Shown here piece after piece: positions 1 through 10,759 of a stretch of DNA of 64,000 nucleotides. The notes below the pieces were generated by a model that made no database searches, was not told the DNA's origin, and was given only the letters and a program-made list of their open reading frames with translations. The position numbers and the translations under genes were made by a program. The stretch is taken from positions 12,258,501 to 12,322,500 of the forward strand of contig CM075348.1 in assembly GCA_037693485.1 (NCBI GenBank), given 5' to 3'. This DNA is from Kitagawia praeruptora. Taxonomy: Eukaryota; Streptophyta; Magnoliopsida; Apiales; Apiaceae. Each line of letters starts with the position of its first letter. Position 1 is the first letter of the stretch.

Positions 1-462
1 ATTGAATTTCATCTGTGTTTGTTCCTGATCTCGTGCTTAATCCTTCTCTGAATTTCAAAAACACACATACAAACACACATACAATCGAATCATGATCAAA
101 TGACAATTATATAATTAAATTGTGCAACAAAATAGATAATTACAAAAAAAATAAGATAAAATATTAAATAAAGACCTGGATCTGTAGGGAGCGGCGCCAC
201 CGCGGTGGGAACTTGACGCCATCGGAGAAGGGCGCACAATATTAATTGGATTGTGTTTGAGCCTTTCTTTCTTTTCAAAATTTTTATTTATAATGAAGTT
301 TTTTTTTTAAACTATTTATGATGTAGTTATTTGTTGAATATTACGGTGGATATTTTAATGCTACGTAAGTACGTATTTCAGGCTCAGATACGATATTTCG
401 ATTTTTTTTACAAAAATCAATTAATTATTGTTTGAGAAATGATATGTAGGCAATTTATTCCA
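1..462. other. AT-rich flank, no gene recognised
   Basis: No recognisable coding exon, RNA gene or repeat family is visible. It contains CACACATACA-type short repeats near 60-85 and homopolymer runs. It is the left flank of the Mutator-like candidate. Confidence 0.5.
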
Positions 463-515
463 GAGAGAACCAAATAGATAGAGTACAAGAGAAAACCCTC
501 CCCATTAATCTCAGT
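463..515 (+). repeat. left terminal inverted repeat (candidate)
   Basis: Begins GAGAGAACC and matches, imperfectly, the reverse complement of the right end at 7195-7248. Shared blocks are GAGAACC, ATAGAGT and AAGAGA-AACCC. Confidence 0.45.
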
Positions 516-2084
516 CCTTGGATTAAAAATATATCCGATGGTCAGAATATTTTAGCAACTAAAGGTATTAATTTGAAAAATATATTTGTTAAAAATTGTG
601 TGTATAGGACATTATATACACTCGATCTCAATTCTCTCCTGCAATCTCTCTCCGTTAATCTCTCCGATGATCTTTCTCCAATATCTCTCCGGCGACGATC
701 TTTCTCACTCTTTGCGATTTCAGCCGAATCTCTTTTCGACGAACTCCCTGTCCTGTTATTTTCAACGGAAAGTATGGCTTTTTTGTTAAATCAAGCTCAA
801 AACTGTGAATATAATGTTGATATTGAGTCTTCATCAGGTACCACTCTTCATCTTTCTTTTTTTATCCTAATTAATCCATAAATTTATGTATTGACATTAC
901 TATTTTTGAGATTCAGTTTCTTATACATAACTTTTAAGGAGATTTGTTTTAGATTCTGTAATAGAATCAAAACAGTATGTTTATTAAATAATTAGTTGAA
1001 ATCCTAAAGTATATCCTACAGTTTTTGGTTCTATTAATATTTAGAATCATATTATAATGCTCAATAAATTAGTACATATTCACATTGGTTTTCTCTATTT
1101 ATTTTCGATAAGAGTTCATATGTGTCATATAATTAATTTGTAGCTGGATTGAATGTAATCGAGTATTAACATCGAGTTTTGCTTGTTTTTAGTTTATGTT
1201 TCATATTTTGGGTGTTTTATTTGTTTTATGTCTCGTAAAACGCAAACTTTATGCTCAAAATTTTAGTTAGACATTTTTTGATTCTACTATATAACCAGAT
1301 TAGCAATAAGTTTTTTTTAGGTGTAAAAATTTGCAGATTTATGCTTATATTCCATAATGGAATCAAAACAGAAGTATTGTAGTGTATTTTGTAGAATTAA
1401 TTTTTAAGTATGTGTTTTTTGGTGTTCTTGAATAGAATGAAAATTTAACTTTTATTCAACTGAGATTCTTTCTATTGTTAGCGTATAGTTACACATACAA
1501 ACCGATTTCGTGATCTGTCTTGGTAATTTCATTGGAGATTATGGAATCTTCTTTGATTAAAGCTCAACTTTGTAATTCCATTCTTTGAGTGAATCTTCAT
1601 CAGGTTTAACTTGTTGTGTTAGTGTTTGGTGAGTAATTTTACTGTAAAATCAAATTAGTAATTGGTTGATTTAGTTAACTCCAGAATTATCGTACTCAAT
1701 TTGTCTCGATTTCTATGCTTATAAATTGCAGTAAACTTTTATTATTTTGCTTTTTGTTGTTATGGTTTGCTTCTGATTCTACTGTAGACTTTTGGTTAAA
1801 TCTTTTAATTCTATAGTAGAATAATAGTTACATTACTAGATCATATTCTCTACAATTTTGATTCTAGTGTGGAACCTTAAGAAAAATATCCATTTTTTTA
1901 ACATGAATTTGTAATTCTGCTATAGAATCAAATAATTAATTAAATAAATAGTAGAAATAATTAGTTATCATATTGTTCTTTTGTTTGTTTTTTGATTTTT
2001 AGGGTGGTTATAGTGTAATGTATCATTTAGTCTGTTTATTATGATACATTTTGTAATTGTTAATTAATATTGTTCTAAAGGTAG
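516..2084. other. 5' internal region of the MULE candidate, no gene recognised
   Basis: AT-rich sequence with an open frame at 573-881 that matches no family I recognise and lacks coding character. Scattered copies of the TTCTA-n3-TAGAA palindrome occur (near 958, 1347, 1819 and 1917). In Pack-MULEs this position usually holds subterminal sequence or a 5' non-coding exon. Confidence 0.4.
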
Positions 2085-2233
2085 AGGACGAGAGTTCCAT
2101 ATTGCCTTACTGGATGTCTAATGCGTCGACGCTTCTATGCCTCCTATAGAGAAATATACGTTCAAATGGGTTCTTGTCTGCAAGTTCTAAGCGTTCTGCT
2201 GGTTCCACTGGGCTAAATGGGAGGATTGCACAA
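2085..2233 (+). pseudogene. captured exon of a myosin XI tail (DIL domain)
   Basis: The reading frame from about 2087 gives ILPYWMSNASTLLCLL, an in-frame stop, RNIRSNGFLSASSKRS and STGLNGRIAQ. This resembles the plant class XI myosin dilute domain, where the usual text is like LPYWLSNASTLLCLLQRNLRSNGF. The stop TAG at 2147-2149 falls where the family has Gln (CAG). An acceptor-like TAG precedes the exon and a donor GTAAGTT follows at 2234. Only this one exon of the myosin gene was seen; motor, IQ and coiled-coil regions are absent. It cannot make a myosin and is best read as a transduplicated exon. Confidence 0.75.
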
Positions 2234-2686
2234 GTAAGTTTTGCATTTTCTCTGCTTTATTTATGTAATAGCTTTGTTTACACTAGCAATCATACATGCA
2301 TTATTAAAGGCGTTGCAGCATAGTTCACATTTGCTTGGCAACGTAGTTTGTGGGTGGTGTAGAAAGCTCATGACATAGCTGTGACTCAAGTAAGTCTGCC
2401 AAGGCACACTCCTAGGGCACAATTTTCTTATGTAGAACTCAATACCAATTTGACAGAGCCACCAGAGTGTTGTTTTATCTAGCTAGGAGAAGCTGATATA
2501 TGTTTCAAGAACGATACGACAATGAGTAGTGTCGTTTCCCTTTGGGAATTTTAGTTTTACTCTTTGTGCAGAGGTTAATTTTGAGAGTGTGTCAAAAGTC
2601 GTTGGTTAACGTTTTCATTTCATATACTGATTGAACTATTGGAGTACCCATTACTATGATTGTGATAAAAAAAAAGTTACAATAAT
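2234..2686 (+). other. stretch between captured exons
   Basis: Contains a further short open stretch around 2340-2520 that could be another captured exon, but I recognise no family in it. The rest is AT-rich intron-like sequence. Confidence 0.3.
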
Positions 2687-3094
2687 GTGTTTCATTTGGG
2701 ATTTGGGGACAATTGGTTGTGGAATGTGGATATATACTCTAAAGTGGAGTGTGAATTTGTAGGTATAATGATTGCTGAGTTGCTCAAGTTTTTGTTACTT
2801 CATTTCCCGGAAATTAAGCCTGGCAAGAAGAATAACTTCAGTTTAAGAGTAGCAGACCCTGAACTCGGTTACAACATGTATGAAGCAGCAAAGATCCCCT
2901 GCCTGAGTACTACCTTCGTTCGCGAGCTTCTTCTTGGTGCAGGCTTGCATATTGATCGCTTCATTAAGGATTTTGATGCGATAAAAGTTGCTATTAAAAA
3001 TGTGGATAACGAAGGATCCAGAGTTGATTCTTTTGGCAACAGTGATGACAAGGCTAAAAATGGAGACACTACTGCAAAAGAAGATAAAGAGTAG
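2687..3094 (+). pseudogene. captured NOP56-like fragment (box C/D snoRNP core protein, N-terminal part)
   Basis: The 135-codon open frame contains, at about residues 28-92, ELLKFLLLHFPEIKPGKK, FSLRVADPELG, YEAAKIPC and ELLLGAGLHIDRFIKD. These line up in order with the NOP56/NOP58 N-terminal region that precedes the Nop domain (family text like FLELNLPKVKEGKK, FSLGVAEPKLG, ATKIPCQSNEFVLELLRG, HFDRFIKDL). The Nop domain and K-rich tail are missing; residues after about 95 are an unrelated acidic/lysine tail ending in a stop. NOP56 is a nucleolar protein that guides rRNA 2'-O-methylation. At well below full length this fragment could not do that. The start ATG lies in non-homologous sequence. 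It is open without stops, so a short chimeric peptide is possible. Confidence 0.7.
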
Positions 3095-5090
3095 AAGCTC
3101 GGACTAAAACTTTTAAATAATTGTTTGTGAAAGCCTTTATTAGCTCCTTTGTTCTTTAACATGGTCTCTTTGCTTATTAAAGTAATTTTAACTGAAAGGA
3201 TAGGCATCCATGAACCAACCAACATGTTCCTTGTAATTCTGACTTGATTCTACTGCTAGTTTTTAATGTAATTGCTTTGGAGTTGTCGAGTTTGGATTTG
3301 TATATGAGATATATTAATTTGGTATGTGTTTTTAATTTGATTAATTTGACAGGTTTGTTTTCCATAATTGTTTGCTCTTAAAATTATGCTACATCTTTTT
3401 GTGATAGAAACTATTGTAAAATACTTTTGGTTTTATTTTAGAACCAGGTGGATATTTGGTCATTTTCCTTAATTGTTTTGGAACAGGATTTTTTTTGTTC
3501 TACAATGTAACCCACACTAAAGTATTCTTGATTCCACCAAATCAAAAGGGGACTATAGAACCAGATTAGTCTTTAGTTTTATAATTTTTGATTCTACATT
3601 AAACATTTATTACATATATACTGTATTTTTTGATTCTATTATAGAATATGCCACATAATTATAATCAAAATTGAGTGTACTCTCTTAGGGTTCAAAAGTT
3701 AACCTTTGGGGTTCTGTTTCCATTTCGGGTTTTATTAATATTCAGAATGACGAATAAACCGTATACGAACTTAGGGTTTAAGATGAGTTTTGAAACCAAA
3801 ACTCTACTTCAAGTAACCTTTTGTAAAATAAAAGAAAATGCTACATGATGTAGCGTTTTTTAGATCTTTATTCCCTTTGGGGTTCAACAGTCTCCCTTTG
3901 GGTTGAATTTTAGAAATATTCCTTTTTTTAATATAAAAAATAAAAAATTTCTTCAAATTTTAGTTACACAATTTGATTCTAATTCTTGATACAACTATGG
4001 AACCACATTAGTAATTTAGTAACAAAACTATTGATTCTACAGACATTTTTTACGTATAGTATACTGTATTTTTAAAGCTCGATTCTATTGTAGAACCAAA
4101 TTAATAGAATGCTAATATTTTGATTTTTAAAGCTCGATTATATCGTACAACCAAATTACTAGGTAGCTAATATATTGATTTTTAAAACTCGATTCTATCA
4201 TAGAACCAAATTAGTATAATGAAATATTTTGTTTTTAGTGTTGAATATGGAACATAGTCAACTATATATTCATTTAAATAAAACATATCTTTTTAAAAAA
4301 AATTGAAAAAATTGCCGAACTCAATTTAAAAATATTCTCTATTTGAGAAAAATAGTGGTAAACAACGGTGTCACTAGTACCCTGTATTGATCATAAAAGT
4401 ACACACACGTAATAAAAATTTGCATCAAGCTACTCCCTCAAAGTAGTTCTTTCATCCCACTAAACATTTAAGATATGAGAATCACCGTTTTACAAAATGA
4501 TAGATAACTAGAACATAAAAGATAATTAATACACAAAATGATAGATAAGTGGAACATAAAAGATAATTAATAGACAAAGTTCTACCAGATTGTTCATATT
4601 TGTCTGAGCCTGTTTCTCATCTTGGGGGATTGAATTAACTTCATCTTGATTGCCAACATCAAATTTGTCATTCGGATTTGAAGAGACTTCTTTCTTTGTG
4701 AACTCAATAGAGCCATTACATGTATTTTTTTTCTTTTGAAACTTCATTGGCATTCTCTCTTGAAAGCACAAATTGTATTTTCCAGTTTAATCATCTTCCT
4801 TGGCACAAATTTTTATGTTCCTTATAAGACCAATGCATATCAGGTGATCAAGGAATAAAGAATCTACTTGACAAAGCTTTCTTAAAAGACAAGTTAACTT
4901 TAGGGAATGATAACATCAGCTGGCATAATGCATTTTACATGTACAATACACCTTTATTCATCACAAAGATTGCATACTAGACTTTTCAAAAAACTGGCAC
5001 ATATAATATAGATACAATAGTACATCAGATTCACTTACAAACTCCTATAAACTACTAATTAATTTGTACATATACACTTGTTCATGGTGC
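3095..5090. other. palindrome-rich interior of the MULE candidate, one unrecognised minus-strand open frame
   Basis: Holds a dense block of GATTCTAnnnTAGAACC-like palindromes (about 3430-4240). A minus-strand open frame at 4526-4771 is Lys/Asn-rich (for example EFTKKEVSSNPNDKFDVG) and has a GT donor-like site near 4583. It may be another captured exon, but I do not recognise it. Confidence 0.35.
3430..4260. repeat. array of short imperfect palindromes, block 1
   Basis: Recurrent motif of the form GATTCTA-n1-3-TAGAACC, for example GATTCTATTGTAGAACC at 4081 and GATTCTATCATAGAACC at 4191. Spacing is irregular (tens of bp), so it is not a satellite. Confidence 0.6.
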
Positions 5091-5156
5091 CAACAGCTTG
5101 CCAACAATAATGGTCCCTTCTACTCCAGCATTGGTGGTGATGGTGTTTACTGGTGT
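5091..5156 (-). pseudogene. captured exon fragment of mitochondrial chaperonin CPN60 (HSP60)
   Basis: On the minus strand the sequence after an acceptor (TTATTGCAG, ending at 5157) reads TPVNTITTNAGVEGTIIVGKLL. This closely matches mitochondrial-type CPN60 near the apical/equatorial junction, where plants have text like PVHTIASNAGVEGAVVVGKLL. Homology ends abruptly at GKLL, then A, P and a stop follow. The fragment is only 22 codons, so the evidence is short but distinctive (the NAGVEG motif). It cannot encode a chaperonin. It lies in the same orientation as the asparagine synthetase fragment 650 bp away, which is consistent with separate capture events. Confidence 0.65.
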
Positions 5157-5806
5157 CTGCAATAATGAGGTTAAACTCCCGTTTAATACTAGAAAAAAGG
5201 ATTGACGAAATGAAATGTTTATCATAACTAATATAAGTATATTTTACAATACGATCCAACAAGGACATGGTCAAAAGATTTTTAAGGTGATTCTAAATTG
5301 GTGTAAATGTAATATAGATGGACCTTTAGGGCGTTGTGGATAATTTTAATGCCAATTTTAACGTCTAATGTTGACGCAGTGCAGTACTGCATGGATCAGT
5401 AAGTATATATGGCAGGAAGCTGTTACTAATCTATGCGCAAACTCTCTTTGAGACGGGTAGCTACAATCTCATGGTGCACATAATCAAAATAACAACATGC
5501 ATGGTTACTGTTTTAGATTTTAGATTCTTTTGATAATTAGTTCAAAATGGATTTCACTTATATTCGTTTGACCTTCCTAATCCAAATCCTTAAATATGGA
5601 TCCATAAATTCTACAAATTGTGGATACTTGTTGCAATTTGATTGGTTATAAACATTGAATTTCTTCTTTTGTGGTAGCAAGAACTAACCCTCGCATTTGG
5701 TAAAAGATTTATATAATAGTGGAGTATATAATATTAATGGTTAAAGCCAAGAATTTAAGCAAAAGCAAAAAACACAGTTATTTGTCATTGAAGACAACAG
5801 ATTTAC
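5157..5806 (-). other. intron-like spacer between captured exons
   Basis: No further exon recognised. It links the asparagine synthetase fragment (upstream on the minus strand) to the CPN60 fragment, and could be the intron of a chimeric minus-strand transcript. Confidence 0.3.
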
Positions 5807-5930
5807 CTCGAGGCGAACACAGAAGGATTAAAGTTGTGCTTCACATTGTTTCACAGCTTTAGTGCCTACGAAATTACAAGCAGCAATGGAAGCAACAAAT
5901 GATGAGTCAAGACCACCAGAAGACAAAACT
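5807..5930 (-). pseudogene. captured exon of asparagine synthetase (synthetase domain)
   Basis: Minus-strand exon bounded by an acceptor (CCTTTCAG, 5931-5938) and a donor (CTCGAG then GTAAAT at 5806-5801). It reads VLSSGGLDSSFVASIAAC, then NFVGTKAVKQCEAQL, a stop, and SFCVRLE. This is the ATP-pyrophosphatase motif SGGLDSS of glutamine-dependent asparagine synthetase followed by the family text like LAGTKAAKQWGAQLHSFCVGLE. The stop replaces the His codon. One exon only; the glutaminase domain and the rest of the synthetase domain are missing, so it is non-functional. Confidence 0.8.
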
Positions 5931-6149
5931 CTGAAAGGAACATTAGTCTTTTGACCTACGCATATTTGTATACACAACATGTGTTATCACTATAAGCCTC
6001 TGCTCATCAATATTATCATGATTGTAATATAAATACACAAAAGAGCCTCACATTTTCGAATGCATTTCTTAAAACAAGTGCATATGTGCAGTACTACTTG
6101 GAAACTACAAACATAATGTAACCGAAAGTAAAAAAGAAAAAATGTTAAA

Positions 6150-6850
6150 AATAATAATTTTTGATGAAAATAACAATTGTTAAATATAGTCTACAAAAAT
6201 ATGCAAAAATCATGATCTACTATAAAAACCAGTTTTAATTAACTTAAATATCCAAATTAAAATCATGATTCTACAACAGAAGCAGATCTACAAAACTTAA
6301 ATTTGCAAAAAAAAATGATTCTACTACAGAACCAGTTCTATTTAAGTTAAATACAAATCTTAAATATCCCAAAATCATGATTTTACTACAGAACCTGTTC
6401 TATTAAACTTAAATATCCAAAAATCATGATTCTACAATGGAATCAGATTTACAAAACTTAAATTTGCAAAAAAAAAAACATGATTCTACTAAAGATGCAG
6501 TTCTATTAAACTTAAATTCATGACTCTACTCTAGAACCAGAATTTAACAAAATTGGATCTATTACAGAACCACAATTTATATCTTAATTTTATATATATA
6601 CCAAAACTAATTTCACAAAACTAATTTCATAAAACTACCTTAATGCTTCAACTTTGGAACCATAATTTTACAAATTAATCAAATTTTTTTAGGTTCTATT
6701 ACAGAACTAAAAACAGAATTTCGAAGCACAACATCAAAATTTTAGGTTCTATTACAGAACCAAAATTTTAAAATTTTTTACAAAATCAGGATAGAATTAT
6801 ACATAACTCTACTCTAGAACCAGAATTTCTATTATAGATCCACAATTTAT
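6150..6850. repeat. array of short imperfect palindromes, block 2
   Basis: At least ten copies of GATTCTACTACAGAACC-like palindromes, for example at 6318, 6378, 6429, 6482, 6525, 6550, 6690 and 6747. Same motif as the block at 3430-4260. Confidence 0.6.
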
Positions 6851-7194
6851 AGAATCATTACCTCTATCCGACTGAGCTTAACTTGAAGAAATTAAAAAAA
6901 AATGCTATTTAGATTATGAATTAAAATCGAAAAAATTAAAGAATCATTAGCTCGATTTGAAGAAAACTCGATATGAAGATTAAATCTCAATTTAAAGATG
7001 TATTCGATTCTGTTTTTTACTTTCTCTCCCGTGAATGTTTGTATCTATAGTGCGTGTATATTTGCAGAGTAACTGAGGTGAGGTGAGGTGCGTGGATAGA
7101 GTGTGGTGTGTGGATCGAGGTGAGCTGTGTAACGATAATTTGTTGTTATTAGCTAATTTACAAATTTGCCCTCTAATCTGGACCGTTAAATAAA

Positions 7195-7248
7195 ATGAAT
7201 GGTTATGATTTGGGTTCTCTCTTAGACTCTATTTAAGGGGGTTCTCCC
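7195..7248 (-). repeat. right terminal inverted repeat (candidate)
   Basis: Ends with GGGTTCTCTCTTAGACTCTA, then a short spacer and GGGGGTTCTCCC. Its reverse complement pairs with the left end at 463-515. Confidence 0.45.
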
Positions 7249-8101
7249 TAGAATGAGACTCATGATATGTATCCGAAAACATTTTCAAATTAAGTTCCCA
7301 TGTCTTGAGAAATTTTAATTGGTAAAATTTATGTGAATTCAAGAGGTCCATCATTATTATTTGAATTCATATCAATTAGGTTATTGTGACACATGACATT
7401 TGTTAATAAATTCCAGAACAAGTTTGGGGATTTTAGTATTTTCCTTATTATTTATATCGATGTTTGAAATAAATAGTGATTAATTTTAAAAAAACACAAT
7501 TTATAGTGATTTATACATTTTGTTTTGGGTTGGACTAGTTGTGTGGGCCGTTTTGGGTTGTCTGATTTGGGTTTTACAGTTGTTTCATTTGGGCCCTATT
7601 GGTTGTCTGGTTTGGATTTGATGGTTGTCATTTGGGCGGCTTGACAGCCTTGTTACGTAGCAACTTGTGCAGTTGTACTTGTACTGGTACATTTTTTGAG
7701 AAGCTTATTGATACTCTTCATTCACAGAAAAATACTTTTAAAAAAATACTGTAATTATAGCTGGCTTTAGATTTTTTTTTTTTTTTGCTAAATATGGCTT
7801 TAGATCTTGCAAAGAGGAATCTTTTCTAATGAAAAGTGAAACTACTAAGAAATCAAAGAGAAAATTTTGAAAGGAGACATGATTCCAAAAAATCAAAATT
7901 AGAAGGATGTCATTAAAAATATTTTAATAAAAAGTTACTTAATATTTTTTTTTTCATTTTTTATATTCAGTGGGTAAGTTATATTTTTCACACAGTCAAT
8001 AATCGTATCAATTTACTACATATAGATATATCATCAAAATATTTGAATAAAATATAATTAAAAATTTCAAAAAATATTTGAAAGTATATTCTCTTCTTCA
8101 G
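7249..8101. other. AT-rich spacer, no gene recognised
   Basis: No exon, tRNA or known repeat is visible; contains several TTGGG-rich short repeats near 7520-7640. Confidence 0.4.
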
Positions 8102-8931
8102 ATTGATGGGCGTGAGATTGGTGGGGTTATATTATTACAAAACTGTCAGCCATTTTTTTATTGGATTTAACCTCATGTAAGATTCCTAGGTCAACTTCAA
8201 ACCTTCTTTATAATATCATTTTTATAAGAAAATACTACGTAGGACAAATTTTTTATATCCAGGCCGATTTTTTATGAAAAGATAAATATGTCCTTATCTT
8301 AAATCAATGCTTTCCTGAATTCACAAAAATAATGGCAAATTTGTCTTTTCACTATTTCTGTTTGTTATATAAAAATTTTGCTCTGGAATAGTCTAGATCA
8401 GAAAAATGGGTCTGAGGTTGTCCTCAGGAATCTCCCCCGAGATTTGTACTATAAAATTTGGGCCCCGCGGGGGCATTTTTGTAACTATCTATATTTTTAT
8501 TCAGTAATTTACATAAATACCCATCAATTTGTAAGAGAATTGTTTTAACCTCAGGGTTTTACATAAGGTCAACCTAGACACATTTAACTTATATTAAGTT
8601 TCCAACAGATATTTTTACATTTTAACTTATAGGTATCTGTTCTTATACTGGGTATATTTTAAAGTTTGATTAATGTTTGGACAAATATACGTGAAACTCC
8701 CTGGAATGGAAGGGCAAAAATACGAAAATAAAAGGTCATGCATGTAGTGTCAACGTGTGGGCTTGTCCGTGAAATTTGTCTCCGCAAATTAACAAAACAG
8801 ACACCCTTAACATCACCATTTCATGGTTCCAAATTCTAACCGCAACCATAGAGATACAAACTAATATCCATCTTTTTCTTTCCTACATTCCTTGCAGAAA
8901 ATTTATAGCATTAAGAAAAGGTGACAAAAAA

Positions 8932-10033
8932 ATGGTAAATGAAGGTGAAACAAAGGAGAAGAGAAAGCCCAGGTTCTTATGTCTTCATGGGTTCAGAACA
9001 AGTGGTCATATTCTCAAGACACAGTTACAAAAGTGGCCTAACTCTGTTCTTGATCAGCTTGATTTAGTTTTCCCTGATGCTCCTTTTCCATGCACTGGCA
9101 AATCTGAGGTTGAAGGATTTTTCGATCCTCCGTATTACGAATGGTTTCAATTTAACAAGGTAACTTTATGATTAAATCATTCATAAGAAATGTGAAAATT
9201 TGTGTAAAGAGAGATGTGTTCATTGATTTTTTTTAATAAAATCAATTATTAAAAAATTTAATAATTAATAATTAATGTTCCATACTAAAAACAAGTGATG
9301 ATCCTAGACTTTTCTGAACATCAAAGAAACAATGCATTCTGCAACAGTTAGTGGAGATAAAAAAAAGAAATGGATTAGTAGAAATGGATTGCAATAAGAC
9401 TTGTACTAGCCTTAGGCCTAAGCAGTTAAGAAGCCATGCCGACTGCAGCCATGACATGTTCCCATGAAAAATAGACATAAGCATTATGTATCTTCTGCTA
9501 CTCTGCTTTCATCTCTTTCCAGTTAATGCAAAGTGTTTTTCCTATTTAAAAAGTATAGATTTAAATTGATATCGATTATTAAGGAATTAACGACTTAAAC
9601 ATGAAGCATTCTGCAGCCTTATGTTGGACATGAGTAACTTAAACAGTTTAGATTTGTTTTAACAATTTGTTGTATGTTGTAGAGAGTATATTTTGTATTA
9701 ATGCAAATCCAATGTTAATTGTCTCTTGTCAATACACAATTTATTTTCCTCATTTCAATACACATTTATCCGTGTTGCAGGAGAGACGGATTTTCTAAAG
9801 CAATATGGGGCTGAACTTATAGAACACTTTGTAGACCCTGTTGTAATACATCATCCTAAGGGCCACACTATACCACGACTTGGTAATTTTTTAAATTACT
9901 ATAAACTCTTTCACCAAAAATTTCTCCCTCCATGTATAGTACATTATCAATTTATAGATATGGAATTGTCATTATTTTAGATGAGAAGGGTTTGGAGATG
10001 ATGTTAAGCTTTCTGGAAAGGATTCAAAAGTGA
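8932..10033 (+). pseudogene. FSH1/OVCA2-type serine hydrolase, copy 1, exons 2-4 deleted
   Basis: Exon 1 (8932-9159) encodes 76 residues starting MVNEGETKEKRKPRFLCLHG and is the same as in the intact copies at 26644 and 54812. After the donor at 9160 the intron jumps, at about 9235, straight into sequence that lies in intron 4 of copy 2, so exons 2, 3 and 4 (which carry the nucleophile motif GFSQG) are gone. Exon 5 (9781-9882, ETDFLKQYGAELIE, with the catalytic His region HHPKGHT) and exon 6 (9981-10033, ending in TGA) remain. Exon 1 ends in phase 0 whereas exon 5 needs phase 1, so direct splicing would shift the frame. Non-functional as a hydrolase. Confidence 0.85.
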
Positions 10034-10632
10034 GGACCAGCCACTAGAGTTGCTGCATGCGAATGGTTTAGATATGTTTCCACCACATTATGAGATTTGT
10101 AGAGAGTAAGTAGAAATTATAGGTGCATATGGCAGTTTCAGAACTAATAATGTAAAATTTCAAATGAAATCAAATATATCTATATTCGCAGTATGACAAA
10201 CGAAAATTTTGTGGCTTGTGAGTAAATGTTGCATACTTGTATCAAGTATACAGCACTCTATGGTTTCACTCTACTGCTATATTCATAACAAATTTTGAGA
10301 ATTAACCACAAAATTTCAAGAAATGCTTTCTAGTAAGTTGGCTAGTTTTCAGAACAGCTCAGAAAGGTAATGACAGAACCAGCCGACAGCAGAAACACTA
10401 GCAATGTCAAGTGCAATCAAAATCGGCTCTTGAGTTTGCCAGAGGAAGGTGGTGCTATGAACAGCTGACACATTTAATTAAGTACTTCATAAATTCAAAG
10501 CTGATGTCCATGTTCCTTGCTCACGAGGGTGTCTGGTATATATTTAAAGCAACAGTTTCTTGACATGCTATTTTTTATACATGATTTAATAGTATATTAA
10601 AGATAAAATGAATACAAATCTTGAACATCATT
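10034..10632 (+). other. 3' flank of hydrolase copy 1
   Basis: Probable 3' UTR and downstream sequence, conserved with 28530 onward, 29619 onward and 56294 onward. No other gene is visible. A ~200-bp block present in copies 2 and 3 (30124-30330 and 56801-57000) is absent here. Confidence 0.5.
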
Positions 10633-10759
10633 GGGGAAGTAGCTCAATTGGTAGAGCATTTATCATATTATTATGATTGTTTCTTGTGTACAATAATGTA
10701 CATTGTTGAGAAAGTTTCATGCTGAAACAAGGTTCGAGGTTCGAATCCTCGCTTCTCCA
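10633..10759 (+). ncRNA. tRNA-like sequence with expanded anticodon arm
   Basis: 127 nt. The 7-bp acceptor stem GGGGAAG/CTTCTCC pairs (one G-U) with discriminator A. The D arm is GCTC-AATTGGTA-GAGC and the T arm CGAGG-TTCGAAT-CCTCG. Box A (TAGCTCAATTGG) and box B (GGTTCGAATCC) fit Pol III consensus, and T runs follow. Between the D and T arms lie about 78 nt instead of about 22, able to form hairpins ATCAT-n6-ATGAT, TGTAC-n6-GTACA and GTTTC-n5-GAAAC. No standard anticodon stem-loop is evident. It could be a tRNA pseudogene with an insertion, an intron-containing tRNA or a tRNA-derived element. Confidence 0.6.

Larger units (their letters stand above)
463..7248. mobile_element. Mutator-like element candidate (Pack-MULE type) with four captured gene fragments
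   Basis: The ends form imperfect inverted repeats of about 50 bp. The left end reads GAGAGAACC then ATAGAGTACAAGAGAAAACC; the reverse complement of the right end reads GGGAGAACC then ATAGAGTCTAAGAGAGAACC, and both are followed by an A/T-rich stretch with a GGTC motif. Inside are exon fragments of myosin XI and NOP56 (plus strand) and of CPN60 and asparagine synthetase (minus strand), with splice signals, plus many copies of a short palindrome. No transposase was seen, so it would be non-autonomous. A 9-bp target duplication was not found, which weakens the call. The alternative is an ordinary pile of pseudogene fragments. The gene content is directly visible; the MULE assignment is inference. 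Confidence 0.5.

Noticed and set aside
573..881. 102-codon plus-strand open frame near the left end of the MULE candidate
   Set aside because: No recognisable domain, low-complexity Ser/Leu composition, and overlapping frames are also open; chance is likely.
454..7257. A 9-bp target-site duplication for the MULE candidate
   Set aside because: TTTATTCCA on the left and TAGAATGAG on the right do not match; the exact ends may be a few bases off or the duplication has decayed.
8776..8931. In-frame N-terminal extension of hydrolase exon 1 (starting in 8776 and 54656)
   Set aside because: The extension differs or breaks between copies (26485 has another sequence) and looks like 5' leader; the conserved family start fits the ATG at 8932, 26644 and 54812.
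10633..10759. Functional canonical tRNA gene
   Set aside because: No 5-bp anticodon stem with a 7-nt loop and U33 can be placed without assuming an insertion, so no isotype was assigned.
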